13,993 bases of DNA from GCA-2746795 sp964643965. Lineage in GTDB: Bacteria > Chloroflexota > Anaerolineae > Promineifilales > Promineifilaceae. The position numbers were made by a program, and so were the translations under genes. The notes under the pieces are model-generated. The model was not told the origin of the DNA, ran no database searches, and saw nothing but the letters and a program-made list of their open reading frames with translations. The stretch is taken from the NCBI GenBank assembly GCA_964643965.1, contig CAZXVH010000125.1, forward strand, positions 1 through 13,993. The letters run 5' to 3'. Of this stretch, positions 6,097 through 13,993 are shown one piece after another; the stretch's first letter is position 1, and each line of letters starts with the position of its first letter.

Positions 6097-7021
6097 ATAC
6101 GACCGCCGGTTCCGCATCGCACACGCTCTCCCACCAGGGCCGAATACGCCCGCCAATCGGCCGTCCCACCCACTGCTCCAGATCATCCACAATGTCCCAT
6201 AACTTTCGGAAATCGACGCCCGTACCCAGCCCCAATTTATAAGCCAGGAAGACCAGGTCTTCGGTGGCCAGGTTGCCCGCCGCGCCAGGGGCGAAGGGAC
6301 AGCCGCCCAACCCGCCCACGCTGCTGTCAAAAATGCGCACACCCGCTTGCAAAGCGGTGGTGGCGTTCGCCAGGCCAATGGCCTGGGTGTCATGCAGATG
6401 CACGGCCAGCCTGCTCATGTCGAGGCGTCGCCCCAGGTTCTCCATGAGGCTGCCCACCGCCAGCGGGTCAGCATGACCAATGGTATCGGCTACCGCCAGC
6501 TCATCAATGCCCAGCGCCCATACCTGTTCGGCCAGGGCGATGGTGCGCAGCGGGTTGATCTTGCCCTCAAAGGGGCAGACCCAGGCGGTCATGAGGTAGA
6601 CGCGGGTCCAAATGCCGTCTCGCCTGGCTTGCGCCACCAGGGCGCGAGTGGTGGCCAGCGCCTCGGCCGAGGCTCGCCGGGTATTGCGCTGGCTGAAGGT
6701 GTCGCTGACGGCCACGCCAAAGGCCATCGCCCGGCAGCCGGCGGCTAAAGCCCGTTCATAGCCGCGCTGGTTGAAAACGAGACCGACGAAGTTGATATGA
6801 TTATAAGTGGGATTAGAAACGGCCGTTTCCATGACAACATCCGCATCAGCCATCTGGGGAACGGCCGTGGGATGGACAAAACTGGTCAGCTCAATATGGC
6901 GCAAACCGGCCGCCGCCAATCCCGCCACCAGCCGCAGCTTTTTCGCCGTATTGATAGGCGACGCCTCATTTTGCAGCCCATCTCGGGGGCCGACTTCATA
7001 GATTTTGATGGATTCGCTCAT
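6089..7021 (-). CDS. mvaB: hydroxymethylglutaryl-CoA lyase
   Basis: This cleaves HMG-CoA to acetyl-CoA and acetoacetate, the last step of leucine breakdown, in the cytosol. The 310-residue protein is a full-length DRE-TIM barrel. The N-terminal signature GPRDGLQNE (11-19) carries catalytic Arg13 and metal ligand Asp14. HLHD (208-211) supplies metal ligands His208 and His210. The lyase signature GGLGGCPFAPGAAGN (236-250) contains active-site Cys241. This Cys loop separates it from homocitrate and isopropylmalate synthases. ATG at 7021 has AGGA about 9 nt upstream. No other leucine-degradation genes are in view, so it stands alone between glycan genes. Its last codons overlap the end of the convergent GT2 gene (6089-6096), with no terminator between. 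Confidence 0.95.
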   Translation of the reverse strand: MSESIKIYEVGPRDGLQNEASPINTAKKLRLVAGLAAAGLRHIELTSFVHPTAVPQMADADVVMETAVSNPTYNHINFVGLVFNQRGYERALAAGCRAMAFGVAVSDTFSQRNTRRASAEALATTRALVAQARRDGIWTRVYLMTAWVCPFEGKINPLRTIALAEQVWALGIDELAVADTIGHADPLAVGSLMENLGRRLDMSRLAVHLHDTQAIGLANATTALQAGVRIFDSSVGGLGGCPFAPGAAGNLATEDLVFLAYKLGLGTGVDFRKLWDIVDDLEQWVGRPIGGRIRPWWESVCDAEPAVVFT

Positions 7022-7179
7022 CGTCGTCGATCCTAATGCAATCCATCTATGAAAGCAACAGGGAAGGATTGCGGCTCAAGAAATCAGGCTGTCGAAAACG
7101 CCGACCAGGGAAAGGGAGTCATCACACCCGCTAAAGTGGTTACTATGAACCAAATCACCAAGTAAAAGACAACCGTTCA

Positions 7180-8166
7180 TTAACCAGTTTTTTCCAAACG
7201 AAATATGGCATAAAGGGCGACAACGGCCGTTATCCCCCCTATCAGATACGCCTCTAGCACACTGGCCCGAGTCACAAACAAGGCGATCATGCCAAAAATT
7301 CCGCCAATGAGGTAGAGCAGCAGCACCGCTTCCCGCTGCCCAAAACCCCGCGCCACCAGGCGATGGCTGGTATGATCTTTACCGGCCGTATTGGGGCTGA
7401 CGCCGCGCCGGATGCGAGAGAAAACCACCAGGGTCGTATCAAAAATAGGCAGCCCTAAAATGAGGACGGGCACCATCCAGGTGACCACGCTGGAGTTTGC
7501 CGGAAAACGAAGCTGTAAACCCAAGATCGCCAGGGAATAACCCAGGAACAGCGATCCGGCGTCCCCCATAAAGATTTGAGCCGGTTTGAAGTTGTAACGC
7601 AAAAAGCCGAGGCAAGAACCGAGCAGCGCCGCCGCCAGCGCCGAAACCAAAATTTGGCCGTTGGTCACAGCCAGCAGCAGCATAAAGGAAGCAGCCACCG
7701 CGCTGACCCCGGCGCTCAAACCGTCCATATTGTCTAAAAAGTTGATGGCGTTGCTGATGCCGGCCAGCCAGAGGAAGGTGATGGCGTAATTGGCAATTTG
7801 GGGGATGGGCAGCTGCACGTGGATGCCGTAATAAAGCAGCACCAAAAAACTGATGAACTGGCCGCCTAGTTTGGCCCAGGCTGGCAAGCCCACCCGGTCG
7901 TCGATGAGGCCCACCAGGGCCACGATGCTCAAGGCAATGAGGACGCCGGTGATGGATTGGGCCACGCCATTGGAAAACAGGGCCACCGCCAAAATGGCGC
8001 CCAGGTAGATAGCCACGCCGCCCATCAGGGGGATGGGGTCATTGTGCAGTTTGCGGCTGGCGGGCGCATCCACAAAGCCCAGGCTGACGGCTAAACGACG
8101 AATACCGGGAATGGAAACGGCCGTTATCCCCAACGCCATCACTAAAACAGCCAGCACTGCCAACAC
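7180..8166 (-). CDS. WecA/TagO-type polyprenyl-phosphate sugar-1-phosphate transferase
   Basis: This is a 328-residue integral membrane enzyme of the MraY/WecA family (about 10-11 helices). It transfers a UDP-HexNAc sugar 1-phosphate to undecaprenyl phosphate, starting a lipid-linked glycan. Visible motifs are the cytosolic DD at 89-90 (GLIDDRVGL), N139-AINFLDNMDGL-150, FMGDAGS (199-205, Asp202) and the C-terminal HTSHRL (265-270). The HTSHRL form, rather than the HHH form of MraY, favours a WecA/TagO-like GlcNAc transferase. The start is GTG at 8166, just 3 nt after the stop of the ligase-like gene, with GAGGGTGGG inside that gene's end, so translational coupling is likely. An internal ATG at codon 10 is possible but would trim the first helix. 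A gap of 158 nt without a clear terminator leads to the HMG-CoA lyase gene. Confidence 0.93.
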   Translation of the reverse strand: MLAVLAVLVMALGITAVSIPGIRRLAVSLGFVDAPASRKLHNDPIPLMGGVAIYLGAILAVALFSNGVAQSITGVLIALSIVALVGLIDDRVGLPAWAKLGGQFISFLVLLYYGIHVQLPIPQIANYAITFLWLAGISNAINFLDNMDGLSAGVSAVAASFMLLLAVTNGQILVSALAAALLGSCLGFLRYNFKPAQIFMGDAGSLFLGYSLAILGLQLRFPANSSVVTWMVPVLILGLPIFDTTLVVFSRIRRGVSPNTAGKDHTSHRLVARGFGQREAVLLLYLIGGIFGMIALFVTRASVLEAYLIGGITAVVALYAIFRLEKTG

Positions 8167-8169
8167 CGG

Positions 8170-11100
8170 CTACCCACCCTCTTCAATATCAATGCGGACA
8201 ATGGTATCGCCCGGCGTCGTCGGATTGGCATTGGGGTCACGCAGGCTGATGGCGTTTAGCACATCAAACCCATCCACCAGTTCGCCAAAAATGGTGTAGC
8301 CGCCATCCAAATATTGTTTCGGGGCAAAGGTGATGAAAAACTGGCTGCCATTGGTATCTGGCCCGGCGTTTGCCATCGCTAAAACACCTGGACGGTCGAA
8401 GCTGAGGTCATTGTCGGTTTCGTTGGCAAACTGGTAGCCGGGGCCGCCGCCGCCCGTGCCGGTGGGGTCGCCGCCCTGCGCCATGAAATCAGCCAGGACG
8501 CGGTGGAAGGTAACGCCATCGTAAAAGCCCTCATTTGCCAGGAAGACGAAGTTGTTGACAGCCAACGGCGCTTCTTCCGGGAAAAGGCGCAGGCGCATTT
8601 TCCCGTTTTTAGTAGTGATGATAGCCTCATAGGTTTTGTCGGGATCAATCGCCATCGGCGGCGGTGACTGGAAGAAATTGTTGCGCTCGGCGGGGGGGAT
8701 GGTGGCTAACGGCCGTTCTCCGGTGAGCGCCTCAGGTTCGGGTTCCAGCGTGAGGGGTGGTTCGCCGGTTAACTGTTGCAGATACGCTTGCAGTTGGGCG
8801 GCCGTTTCCGGCGGCGCTTTGGCCAGGGCGGTTTGCGCCGCAGCTACGGCCGCCGCGGTGTCGCCCATCGCTTCATACACCGTGGCGATAAGGTAGTCGA
8901 TATTCCAATCGGGGATGGTCTGAGCGTCTCGCGCCAGGCGGGTGGCTTCATAGGCGGCAATCGCCTCTTCATAGCGGCCCATTTCCTGGTTTAGCTGCCC
9001 TATCCGCAGTTGGGCGCGGGCGTTGCCCCGGCCCATAGCCAGCCCCGCTTCCAAATCGGCGATGGCCTGTGTCAACGCGGCTTCCTGTTCATCCTCGGGC
9101 AAACTGGCGGCGCAGGCGATACGGGTATCAGCCCGGCCAAAGAAACTCTCGTCAAAATAGGGGTCGATTTGGATCGACTCGTCGTAAACCGCCAACGCCG
9201 CCTGGCAATCTTGCTGCAAGCCGTAGAGAAGCCGGGCGTATTCATTGCGAATCAAGGAGTTTTGCGGGCTGAGGGCCATGGCGTCTTCATAATAGGCTTC
9301 CGCCTTGTGCAAGCGCTCCTCTTTTTCCGCCTCCGTCTGGCTCAATTCCACCCAGCGGGTATTGAGGCGGGCCAGGTTGGCCGTATGATCGGTGTTGAGC
9401 GGGTTGATGGCCTGCGCTTCTTGCAAACGCTCTTCTGCCTCTGCCAGCAATTCATCTCGTTCGGCGGCGTCTTCGGTGATGGTAGAGCGTTCCAAAAAGG
9501 CGCGGCCCAGGAAGAGGTAATAAAAGTCTTCGGTGGGCGCCAGATCAATAGCTTTGTTGTAAATCGCAATGGCCGTGTCCCACAAGTCGCCATCTTGCTG
9601 ACTGGTGGCCTGGCTGTCAAATGGTTTGGCCCGCTTATAAATCATATCCGCCTGGATGACGCGCATATTGGAGAGACTCACCAGTAACACGCCCACAATG
9701 GCTAATCCGGCCAAACTGGCATATCCGGCCACTGAGCCGGATTCTTTGGCGCGCACCATGCCCGGCCGGGCCGCAGCAAAGGCCGCTAAAACCAGGAGGC
9801 TGAACAAAAAGATGTAAAAGACGGTCAAGAAGTTGGCGGATTGCCCGGCTTCATACACGCGGAAGGCCAGCAGCTGCGCCTGGGTGGTAATTTCTTCGGT
9901 GCGCGGCACAAACAGGCTGGCCTTGAGCATACTGGCCTGGACAAAGGTGTAGCTCACGCCCACCACAAACGAGAGCAGGGCGATGGCCCCGGCCGGCAGC
10001 AGGGAGTCGCGCCACTCTTTTTGCCATAAGAACCAGAGCAAACCTAAAGCGATAACGGCCGTTGCCAACCCCAACCACAGCCCGCCAGCCACCAACATAG
10101 GCAGCGCCAGGGCCACTCCTGCCAGCGCCAGCCCACCGCCCCATAAACGGGCGGCCGGTAAGTTAAGCAGAAAACGGATGCCCACATAGAGACAAAAGAC
10201 GCCCAGCAGCGGCAGCAGCGTTTGCCCCAGCATCCAGGTGGCTCCAGAATCGAGGGGACGAGGCAAGAACAGGCGTAAAGCCACGGCTGCTGCCCCCAAT
10301 ACCAGGAAGGCCGCGCCCACCGCCCGCATTTTCTGCGGCGGCGAGGCGGCGTCTTCGCTGATGATGATCTCTTCACTTTTCACCATTTCGGCTACCACAA
10401 CCAATGTACCCAGCAGCCAGGTTAAGACCATCATCAAAAAGATGAAGGGGGAATCGGCGTAATCGTTGCTGGGATTGACAAACAACGACTGCCGGAAAAT
10501 GGTGGAGACTGGCAAATCGGACGGGGCGCTGTAGGTAGCGCCGGGCGGCGGGGCAAAGTTGGTGAAGGTAAAACCGAGGATGCCGATCATCAGCGCCAGC
10601 ATCAGCGCCGACAAGAGGGCCGGCCCCCACACGCCGCCGCTCTCGCCACCCGACCGGGCTGGACGCCGTTTTTTACTGCGAGTGGGGACGGGAACGGCCG
10701 TTTCCACATGTACTCGCGGCAGCACATAGCCCATCACCAACATCACGCCCAGGTAGACAAAAAAGTGAAGGCGAGTGGCGGCAATGGCAATACCAAAGTG
10801 AATTTCCACATAATGAGCCAGTATCCCGGCCAACAAACCTACCACTAACAAACGGTCGGCGGAAAACGGCTCTTTTTCTTCTTCGGGAACGGGCGAAAAT
10901 AGGGCATAGTAGATCAGATACAAAACCAGGCCGGCAATGCTGCCAAAGGGATAAGCCACGCCAATATAGGCCGCGCCTCGCCATACAGTGAACAGCAGCG
11001 CAAACAAGAGGCCCATGCCCACCCACAAGCCAATCATCAAATTCCGTTCTCGTTTAGAACGCAAGACGCCCAGCCAGCGGAAGCCATAATAAAACACGGT

Positions 11101-12624
11101 GATATACAACACTTGCCACGCCAGAAAGCCCAGAAAACCGGTGATCACCAGGGCGTCAAATGTTTCGTTGTGGGAACGGTCAGGGGAAGCGTTACGCGCT
11201 TCTAGCGTCGCCAGTTCCGGCGGATAGAAACGGTTGTAGGCCACATACATGGATTCTGGACCATAGCCGATTAACGGCCGTAAAAAGTTCCAGGTATCCG
11301 TGCCGCCCTCGGGAAATTCCAACGGCTCGTGGGGCAAAAACAGTTCCAGCGCCCCCTCCCAGATCAAAGTACGCACCCGGCCGGTGCCGCCTTCTGCCTC
11401 CAAAATCCGACCAAAACGGCCGATATTGGGCAGCTGGCGCCACTCTTCCAGGGTAGTGGCCACCTCCCCTACCAGCGGAGCATCCACATACGGATCGATC
11501 ACTTCAGGCGGTAAATTGAAGGCCACAATCCAGCCGCCCACAATAAACGCCACCACAATCCAACTGAGCCATAACCAGCGCCAGCCGCGCTGCGCCGCCG
11601 CCATCACAAAGATAATCAGCACCGGCACAGCCAACGCCGCCACAAAGGCGGCAAAACTGCCCATCGGCCCGGCCAGAGAAGCCAGGCGGCCAGCGGCGGT
11701 GACGGTGTTGATCAGCAAGGAAACCAGTAAATAGGTGACGGCCGCGCCCACCACAATCAAACCGACGGCTTTCAAGGCATCTTTTGCCTGGAAGCGGCGC
11801 GTCTCATCCACGGCGTTACGCACCGCCACCAACATGATCAAGACAAAGGCGAATAAGCCCACAAACAAGCCCAACCACGGACCACGACTGCCAGACCAGT
11901 AAATGGTGATCAATTGGATGGCGAGGGCAAAAATGTAAATAGAAGCCCGCAGTACATCGGCAGATGACAACTCGTCATCGTTGAGGATATTGTTAAAGGC
12001 GGCAATGATGCGCGAGAGGGTCAGCGGCGCGGCCATGATGAGATAAGCGGCGATGAAAATGGCGTTGCCCATATGGCCGGCCACCCGAACCGTGACATCC
12101 CCGCCCCAGGGCAAAGGGTCGAGATCGAAATGTTGGAGCAGTCCGTAGAAGGCCACGGGAATGCTGGTGATGATAATGAATGTGACCAGGCGGCTCACCT
12201 GCTCCCGGCGGCGCATGGTAGCGGCCACCAACGCAAATATGGTGATATAGGAAAGGGTGGAGTAGGTTCCCTGTAAACGCTGGTAAGAGCCGAGTAAGCT
12301 GACGGCTGGCGTCACGGAAAAAAGGGTGGAAAGCAGATAAACGACCACCAGGGCAAAAACGGGCAGGACAAAGGGAATGCGCCACAGTGCTTCTTCTCGT
12401 TTGGGGGAGAGCCAGCCTTTAACCTGCTGCCAACCGCGCTGATCGATAAATTTCACCAGCCAGGCAAGGGCCATGAGTAAAGCGAGAGAGCGCAGCAAGG
12501 TCAGTTTGTCCGGTTCAAATACCCTGTCAGAGTGGATGTTGAAAAATAGGGGAATTGAAATAATAGCGGCCAGCCAACCGGCTTCGATAAAACCATCACA
12601 CCATTGGGAAAGTTTTGAGTTCAT
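8170..12624 (-). CDS. O-antigen-ligase/Wzy-like membrane protein fused to TPRs and a cyclophilin domain
   Basis: This 1484-residue protein has three parts. Residues 1 to about 640 form a polytopic membrane region with Wzy_C/O-antigen-ligase features: GSYQRLQGTYS (112-122), RVAGHMGN (180-187), SGSRGPWLG (244-252) and a large loop ending in RSHNETFDALVITGFLGF (483-500), where His485 matches the conserved ligase loop motif. Residues about 665-985 hold a second block of membrane segments. Residues about 1011-1280 contain roughly seven TPR-like helix pairs. After a proline-rich linker (1285-1325), residues about 1330-1481 are a full cyclophilin peptidyl-prolyl isomerase domain: FHRV (1373-1376), MAQGGDPTGTGGGGPG (1381-1396), GVLAMANAGPDTNGSQFFI (1413-1431) and a Tyr at the Trp121 position (KQYLDGG). 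The ligase part would join or polymerise lipid-linked sugars outside the cytoplasmic membrane. ATG at 12624 has GAGAGGA about 12 nt upstream. The next gene starts 3 nt after its stop. Confidence 0.9.
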   Translation of the reverse strand: MNSKLSQWCDGFIEAGWLAAIISIPLFFNIHSDRVFEPDKLTLLRSLALLMALAWLVKFIDQRGWQQVKGWLSPKREEALWRIPFVLPVFALVVVYLLSTLFSVTPAVSLLGSYQRLQGTYSTLSYITIFALVAATMRRREQVSRLVTFIIITSIPVAFYGLLQHFDLDPLPWGGDVTVRVAGHMGNAIFIAAYLIMAAPLTLSRIIAAFNNILNDDELSSADVLRASIYIFALAIQLITIYWSGSRGPWLGLFVGLFAFVLIMLVAVRNAVDETRRFQAKDALKAVGLIVVGAAVTYLLVSLLINTVTAAGRLASLAGPMGSFAAFVAALAVPVLIIFVMAAAQRGWRWLWLSWIVVAFIVGGWIVAFNLPPEVIDPYVDAPLVGEVATTLEEWRQLPNIGRFGRILEAEGGTGRVRTLIWEGALELFLPHEPLEFPEGGTDTWNFLRPLIGYGPESMYVAYNRFYPPELATLEARNASPDRSHNETFDALVITGFLGFLAWQVLYITVFYYGFRWLGVLRSKRERNLMIGLWVGMGLLFALLFTVWRGAAYIGVAYPFGSIAGLVLYLIYYALFSPVPEEEKEPFSADRLLVVGLLAGILAHYVEIHFGIAIAATRLHFFVYLGVMLVMGYVLPRVHVETAVPVPTRSKKRRPARSGGESGGVWGPALLSALMLALMIGILGFTFTNFAPPPGATYSAPSDLPVSTIFRQSLFVNPSNDYADSPFIFLMMVLTWLLGTLVVVAEMVKSEEIIISEDAASPPQKMRAVGAAFLVLGAAAVALRLFLPRPLDSGATWMLGQTLLPLLGVFCLYVGIRFLLNLPAARLWGGGLALAGVALALPMLVAGGLWLGLATAVIALGLLWFLWQKEWRDSLLPAGAIALLSFVVGVSYTFVQASMLKASLFVPRTEEITTQAQLLAFRVYEAGQSANFLTVFYIFLFSLLVLAAFAAARPGMVRAKESGSVAGYASLAGLAIVGVLLVSLSNMRVIQADMIYKRAKPFDSQATSQQDGDLWDTAIAIYNKAIDLAPTEDFYYLFLGRAFLERSTITEDAAERDELLAEAEERLQEAQAINPLNTDHTANLARLNTRWVELSQTEAEKEERLHKAEAYYEDAMALSPQNSLIRNEYARLLYGLQQDCQAALAVYDESIQIDPYFDESFFGRADTRIACAASLPEDEQEAALTQAIADLEAGLAMGRGNARAQLRIGQLNQEMGRYEEAIAAYEATRLARDAQTIPDWNIDYLIATVYEAMGDTAAAVAAAQTALAKAPPETAAQLQAYLQQLTGEPPLTLEPEPEALTGERPLATIPPAERNNFFQSPPPMAIDPDKTYEAIITTKNGKMRLRLFPEEAPLAVNNFVFLANEGFYDGVTFHRVLADFMAQGGDPTGTGGGGPGYQFANETDNDLSFDRPGVLAMANAGPDTNGSQFFITFAPKQYLDGGYTIFGELVDGFDVLNAISLRDPNANPTTPGDTIVRIDIEEGG

Positions 12625-12657
12625 AAAATGTCAATATCCTCTCTGTGAATCAAATAC

Positions 12658-12670
12658 GATTTTGAAAATC
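12658..12670. promoter_or_regulatory. short palindrome upstream of the ligase-like gene
   Basis: GATTTT-G-AAAATC is a perfect 6-bp palindrome with a 1-nt centre, 34-46 nt ahead of the ligase-fusion start codon. It could be an operator half-site pair. It is AT-rich and short, so chance is possible. Confidence 0.25.
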
Positions 12671-12724
12671 ACGCTCTGTTTTCATTACCGGGGGGAATGG
12701 TATCCTATCGAATATAGGTGGGCA

Positions 12725-12734
12725 AACGGCCGTT
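12725..12734. repeat. AACGGCCGTT palindrome, intergenic copy
   Basis: An exact copy of the palindrome lies in the 283-nt gap between the GT4 and ligase-fusion genes, about 100 nt ahead of the latter's start. Confidence 0.85.
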
Positions 12735-12828
12735 ATGCCCCCAGCGCCCGTTCTTTTTAGATTGCTTCAATCTTGACGGCGCCGAAAAAACTAACCATAG
12801 GCGTGGAGAATTAAAAAAAACCAGAGTA

Positions 12829-12864
12829 CCTCTCTGCGATCTCTGCGTGCTCCGCGGTAAAAAA
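12829..12864. repeat. CTCTGCG-type intergenic repeat
   Basis: Three similar blocks follow one another: CTCTCTGCGAT, CTCTGCGTG and CTCCGCGGT, then an A-run. From memory, runs of CTCTGCG followed by GCGGTAAAAA recur between genes in many environmental bacteria; I cannot check this here. The rest of the 12625-12907 gap holds one AACGGCCGTT, a small palindrome and A-rich stretches; I see no small gene or convincing promoter in it. Confidence 0.5.
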
Positions 12865-12907
12865 GGGCTTTTTTCGGAGGACTCAATCTTGGAGGTTGAA
12901 CAATCTC

Positions 12908-13993
12908 CTACAGCAAGGCAGCGGCGTAAACCTGTTCAATCCGCGACAACATCGTATGCAGCCCAAACTCGGCTCGCGCCCGATTTTGCCCCGCCTGCCC
13001 CATCCTGGCTCGCAGCGCAGCATCGGCTGCCAACCGATTCAAGGCAGCGGCCAGGTCTGCGGGCTGCCGCGGCGGCGTCACGAAACCAGAGACGCCATCT
13101 TGCACCAACCAGGAAGTTCCGGTGCCTAATTCGCTGGTGACGCAGGGCAGCCCGGAAGCCATCGCTTCTTGCAGCACCAGGCCAAAGGCTTCGGCGCGAC
13201 TGTTGGCGGGCAGCACAAAGATATCGCCGCTGGCGTAGAAGGCGGGCAAATCAGCCTCGGAAATATCACCCAAGAATTGGATACGGTTTTGCAGAGCCAA
13301 CTCGGCGGTCAACTGTTCCCAGTTTGCCCGTTCTGGCCCATCACCACCAATCAGTAAACGGCCGTTTACCTCCCTCATCGCCTTAATCAAGGTATCTACC
13401 CCTTTGTAATAACGATGCCGCCCCATAAACAAGAGGGTCGGTTCCGCTGCGGGCGGAATTAAGGGCGCGGCCGTGCCTGAAAATCGCACCAGGTCTACGG
13501 AAAAGGGGATGATGGTGCATTTATCAGATAATGGCAGTAACCATTCTGAACTTCGTACATAATTGCCATTACTCACCAGAATCTGGCGGGTTTCTGTTAA
13601 TACCCGTTTAAGCAGTGGGGCGTACACGCGCAGGAGATTTTTTTGCTTGACCACATCGGAATGGTAGGAAATGACAAACGGCCGTTTTGCCCCCAGCAGC
13701 AATTGGCCCACTTCTCCGATGGGATAGGGGAAATGCAGATGGGTGATGTCTGGGTTTAGCCGGGCTGCTTGCCGAGGCAAATCCAGGCTCAAAGGCGTGG
13801 AAGCCACCGTCGCCAATCGTCTGGCGCGGATGACGCGCACCCCGTTGAGCAGTACGTCCCCCTTTTCGCCGCCGGGGTTGGTGACGAGGACGGTGACGTC
13901 ATGGCCGGCGTTGGCCTGCGCTTCGGCCACGGTTTTGAGGTGGTTTTCGATGCCACCGAGGATGGGATGGTAATCTTTGTAGATGTGTAGAAT
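12908..13993 (-). CDS. GT4-family glycosyltransferase (5' end beyond window)
   Basis: This is a retaining GT-B glycosyltransferase of family 4, with 361 residues visible. The reading frame stays open to the window edge. The stretch before the internal GTG at 13930 reads ILHIYKDYHPILGGIENHLK, a classic GT4 N-terminus with the acceptor-side GGIE motif. The GTG is therefore not the start, and only a few residues are missing. The C-terminal nucleotide-sugar domain shows FMGRHRYYKGVDTLIKA, then IGGDGPER, and the E-x7-E motif in AEAFGLVLQEA. It probably adds a sugar (mannose-like, by family tendency only) to the lipid-linked glycan built with the WecA-like and ligase-like proteins downstream on the same strand. 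A 283-nt gap separates it from the ligase gene. It carries two AACGGCCGTT copies, read as NGR and KRP. Confidence 0.93.
   Translation of the reverse strand: MLHIYKDYHPILGGIENHLKTVAEAQANAGHDVTVLVTNPGGEKGDVLLNGVRVIRARRLATVASTPLSLDLPRQAARLNPDITHLHFPYPIGEVGQLLLGAKRPFVISYHSDVVKQKNLLRVYAPLLKRVLTETRQILVSNGNYVRSSEWLLPLSDKCTIIPFSVDLVRFSGTAAPLIPPAAEPTLLFMGRHRYYKGVDTLIKAMREVNGRLLIGGDGPERANWEQLTAELALQNRIQFLGDISEADLPAFYASGDIFVLPANSRAEAFGLVLQEAMASGLPCVTSELGTGTSWLVQDGVSGFVTPPRQPADLAAALNRLAADAALRARMGQAGQNRARAEFGLHTMLSRIEQVYAAALL

Larger units (their letters stand above)
420..13686. repeat. highly iterated palindrome AACGGCCGTT (18 exact copies)
   Basis: Exact copies start at 420, 948, 1517, 2809, 2942, 3087, 4990, 5322, 6035, 6818, 7222, 8116, 8708, 10054, 10693, 12725, 13357 and 13677. 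Matches at 9 of 10 positions start at 3565, 6860, 11273 and 11415. Two exact copies are intergenic and the rest lie in genes or the small broken gene. Within genes the palindrome is read as TAV (10 copies), NGR (3) or K/E-RP (3), so all three phases are used. One copy per about 780 bp compares with about one per million expected for a random 10-mer. Confidence 0.9.

Noticed and set aside
12859..12882. A6-GGGC-T6 with flanking CCG/CGG as an intrinsic terminator for the GT4 gene
   Set aside because: The stem is almost entirely A-T, its GC pairs need a bulge, and the T-run is part of the stem itself. Not strong enough to call.
1..13993. CRISPR array, tRNA or rRNA genes
   Set aside because: No regularly spaced repeats of 20-40 nt with unique spacers and no recognisable tRNA or rRNA sequence were seen. 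The AACGGCCGTT copies are irregularly spaced, hundreds of bases apart.

Overview
The window reads as ordinary chromosomal DNA of moderate to high GC from a free-living bacterium. Chloroflexota (Anaerolineae/Caldilineae-like) is my best guess. It rests on the overall style: an ArsA/Get3-type ATPase with a C-terminal HSP20-like domain, a very large Wzy/O-antigen-ligase protein with C-terminal TPRs, lipid-linked glycan genes, and short dispersed intergenic repeats. No rRNA, tRNA or other taxonomic marker is present, so this placement is inference.

Layout, left to right: (1) a small single-domain cupin on the + strand (29-346); (2) on the - strand, a tyrosine recombinase (393-1580), preceded in transcription order by an ArsA-family ATPase (1687-2877); (3) a 0.6-kb stretch (2914-3523) holding a probably frameshifted small membrane-protein gene on the - strand and the promoter and structured leader of the next gene; (4) a + strand run: triose-phosphate isomerase (3524-4276), a heptamer-repeat hairpin, an M50-like membrane metalloprotease (4364-5143) and a family 2 glycosyltransferase (5197-6096); (5) a - strand run to the right edge, in transcription order: a GT4 glycosyltransferase cut by the window edge (12908-13993), a 1484-residue O-antigen-ligase/TPR/cyclophilin fusion (8170-12624), a WecA/TagO-type polyprenyl-phosphate sugar-1-phosphate transferase (8166-7180) and an HMG-CoA lyase (7021-6089). 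The lyase meets the GT2 gene tail to tail.

The GT4, ligase and WecA-like genes together suggest assembly of a polyprenyl-linked glycan: priming by the WecA-like enzyme, extension by glycosyltransferases, and polymerisation or transfer by the ligase-like protein. The ligase fusion and the priming enzyme are 3 nt apart and look translationally coupled. tpiA (glycolysis) and HMG-CoA lyase (leucine/ketone-body metabolism) look like housekeeping neighbours.

The strongest unexplained signal is a 10-bp perfect palindrome, AACGGCCGTT. It occurs 18 times exactly in 14 kb, where about 0.01-0.02 copies would be expected by chance. It lies in nearly every gene, in all three reading phases (TAV, NGR, K/E-RP) and also between genes. 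This resembles the HIP1 highly iterated palindrome of cyanobacteria, with a different sequence. Other notable features are the ligase-TPR-cyclophilin fusion, heptameric intergenic repeats at two loci, adjoining inverted repeats in front of the recombinase, and a possible frameshifted small gene.
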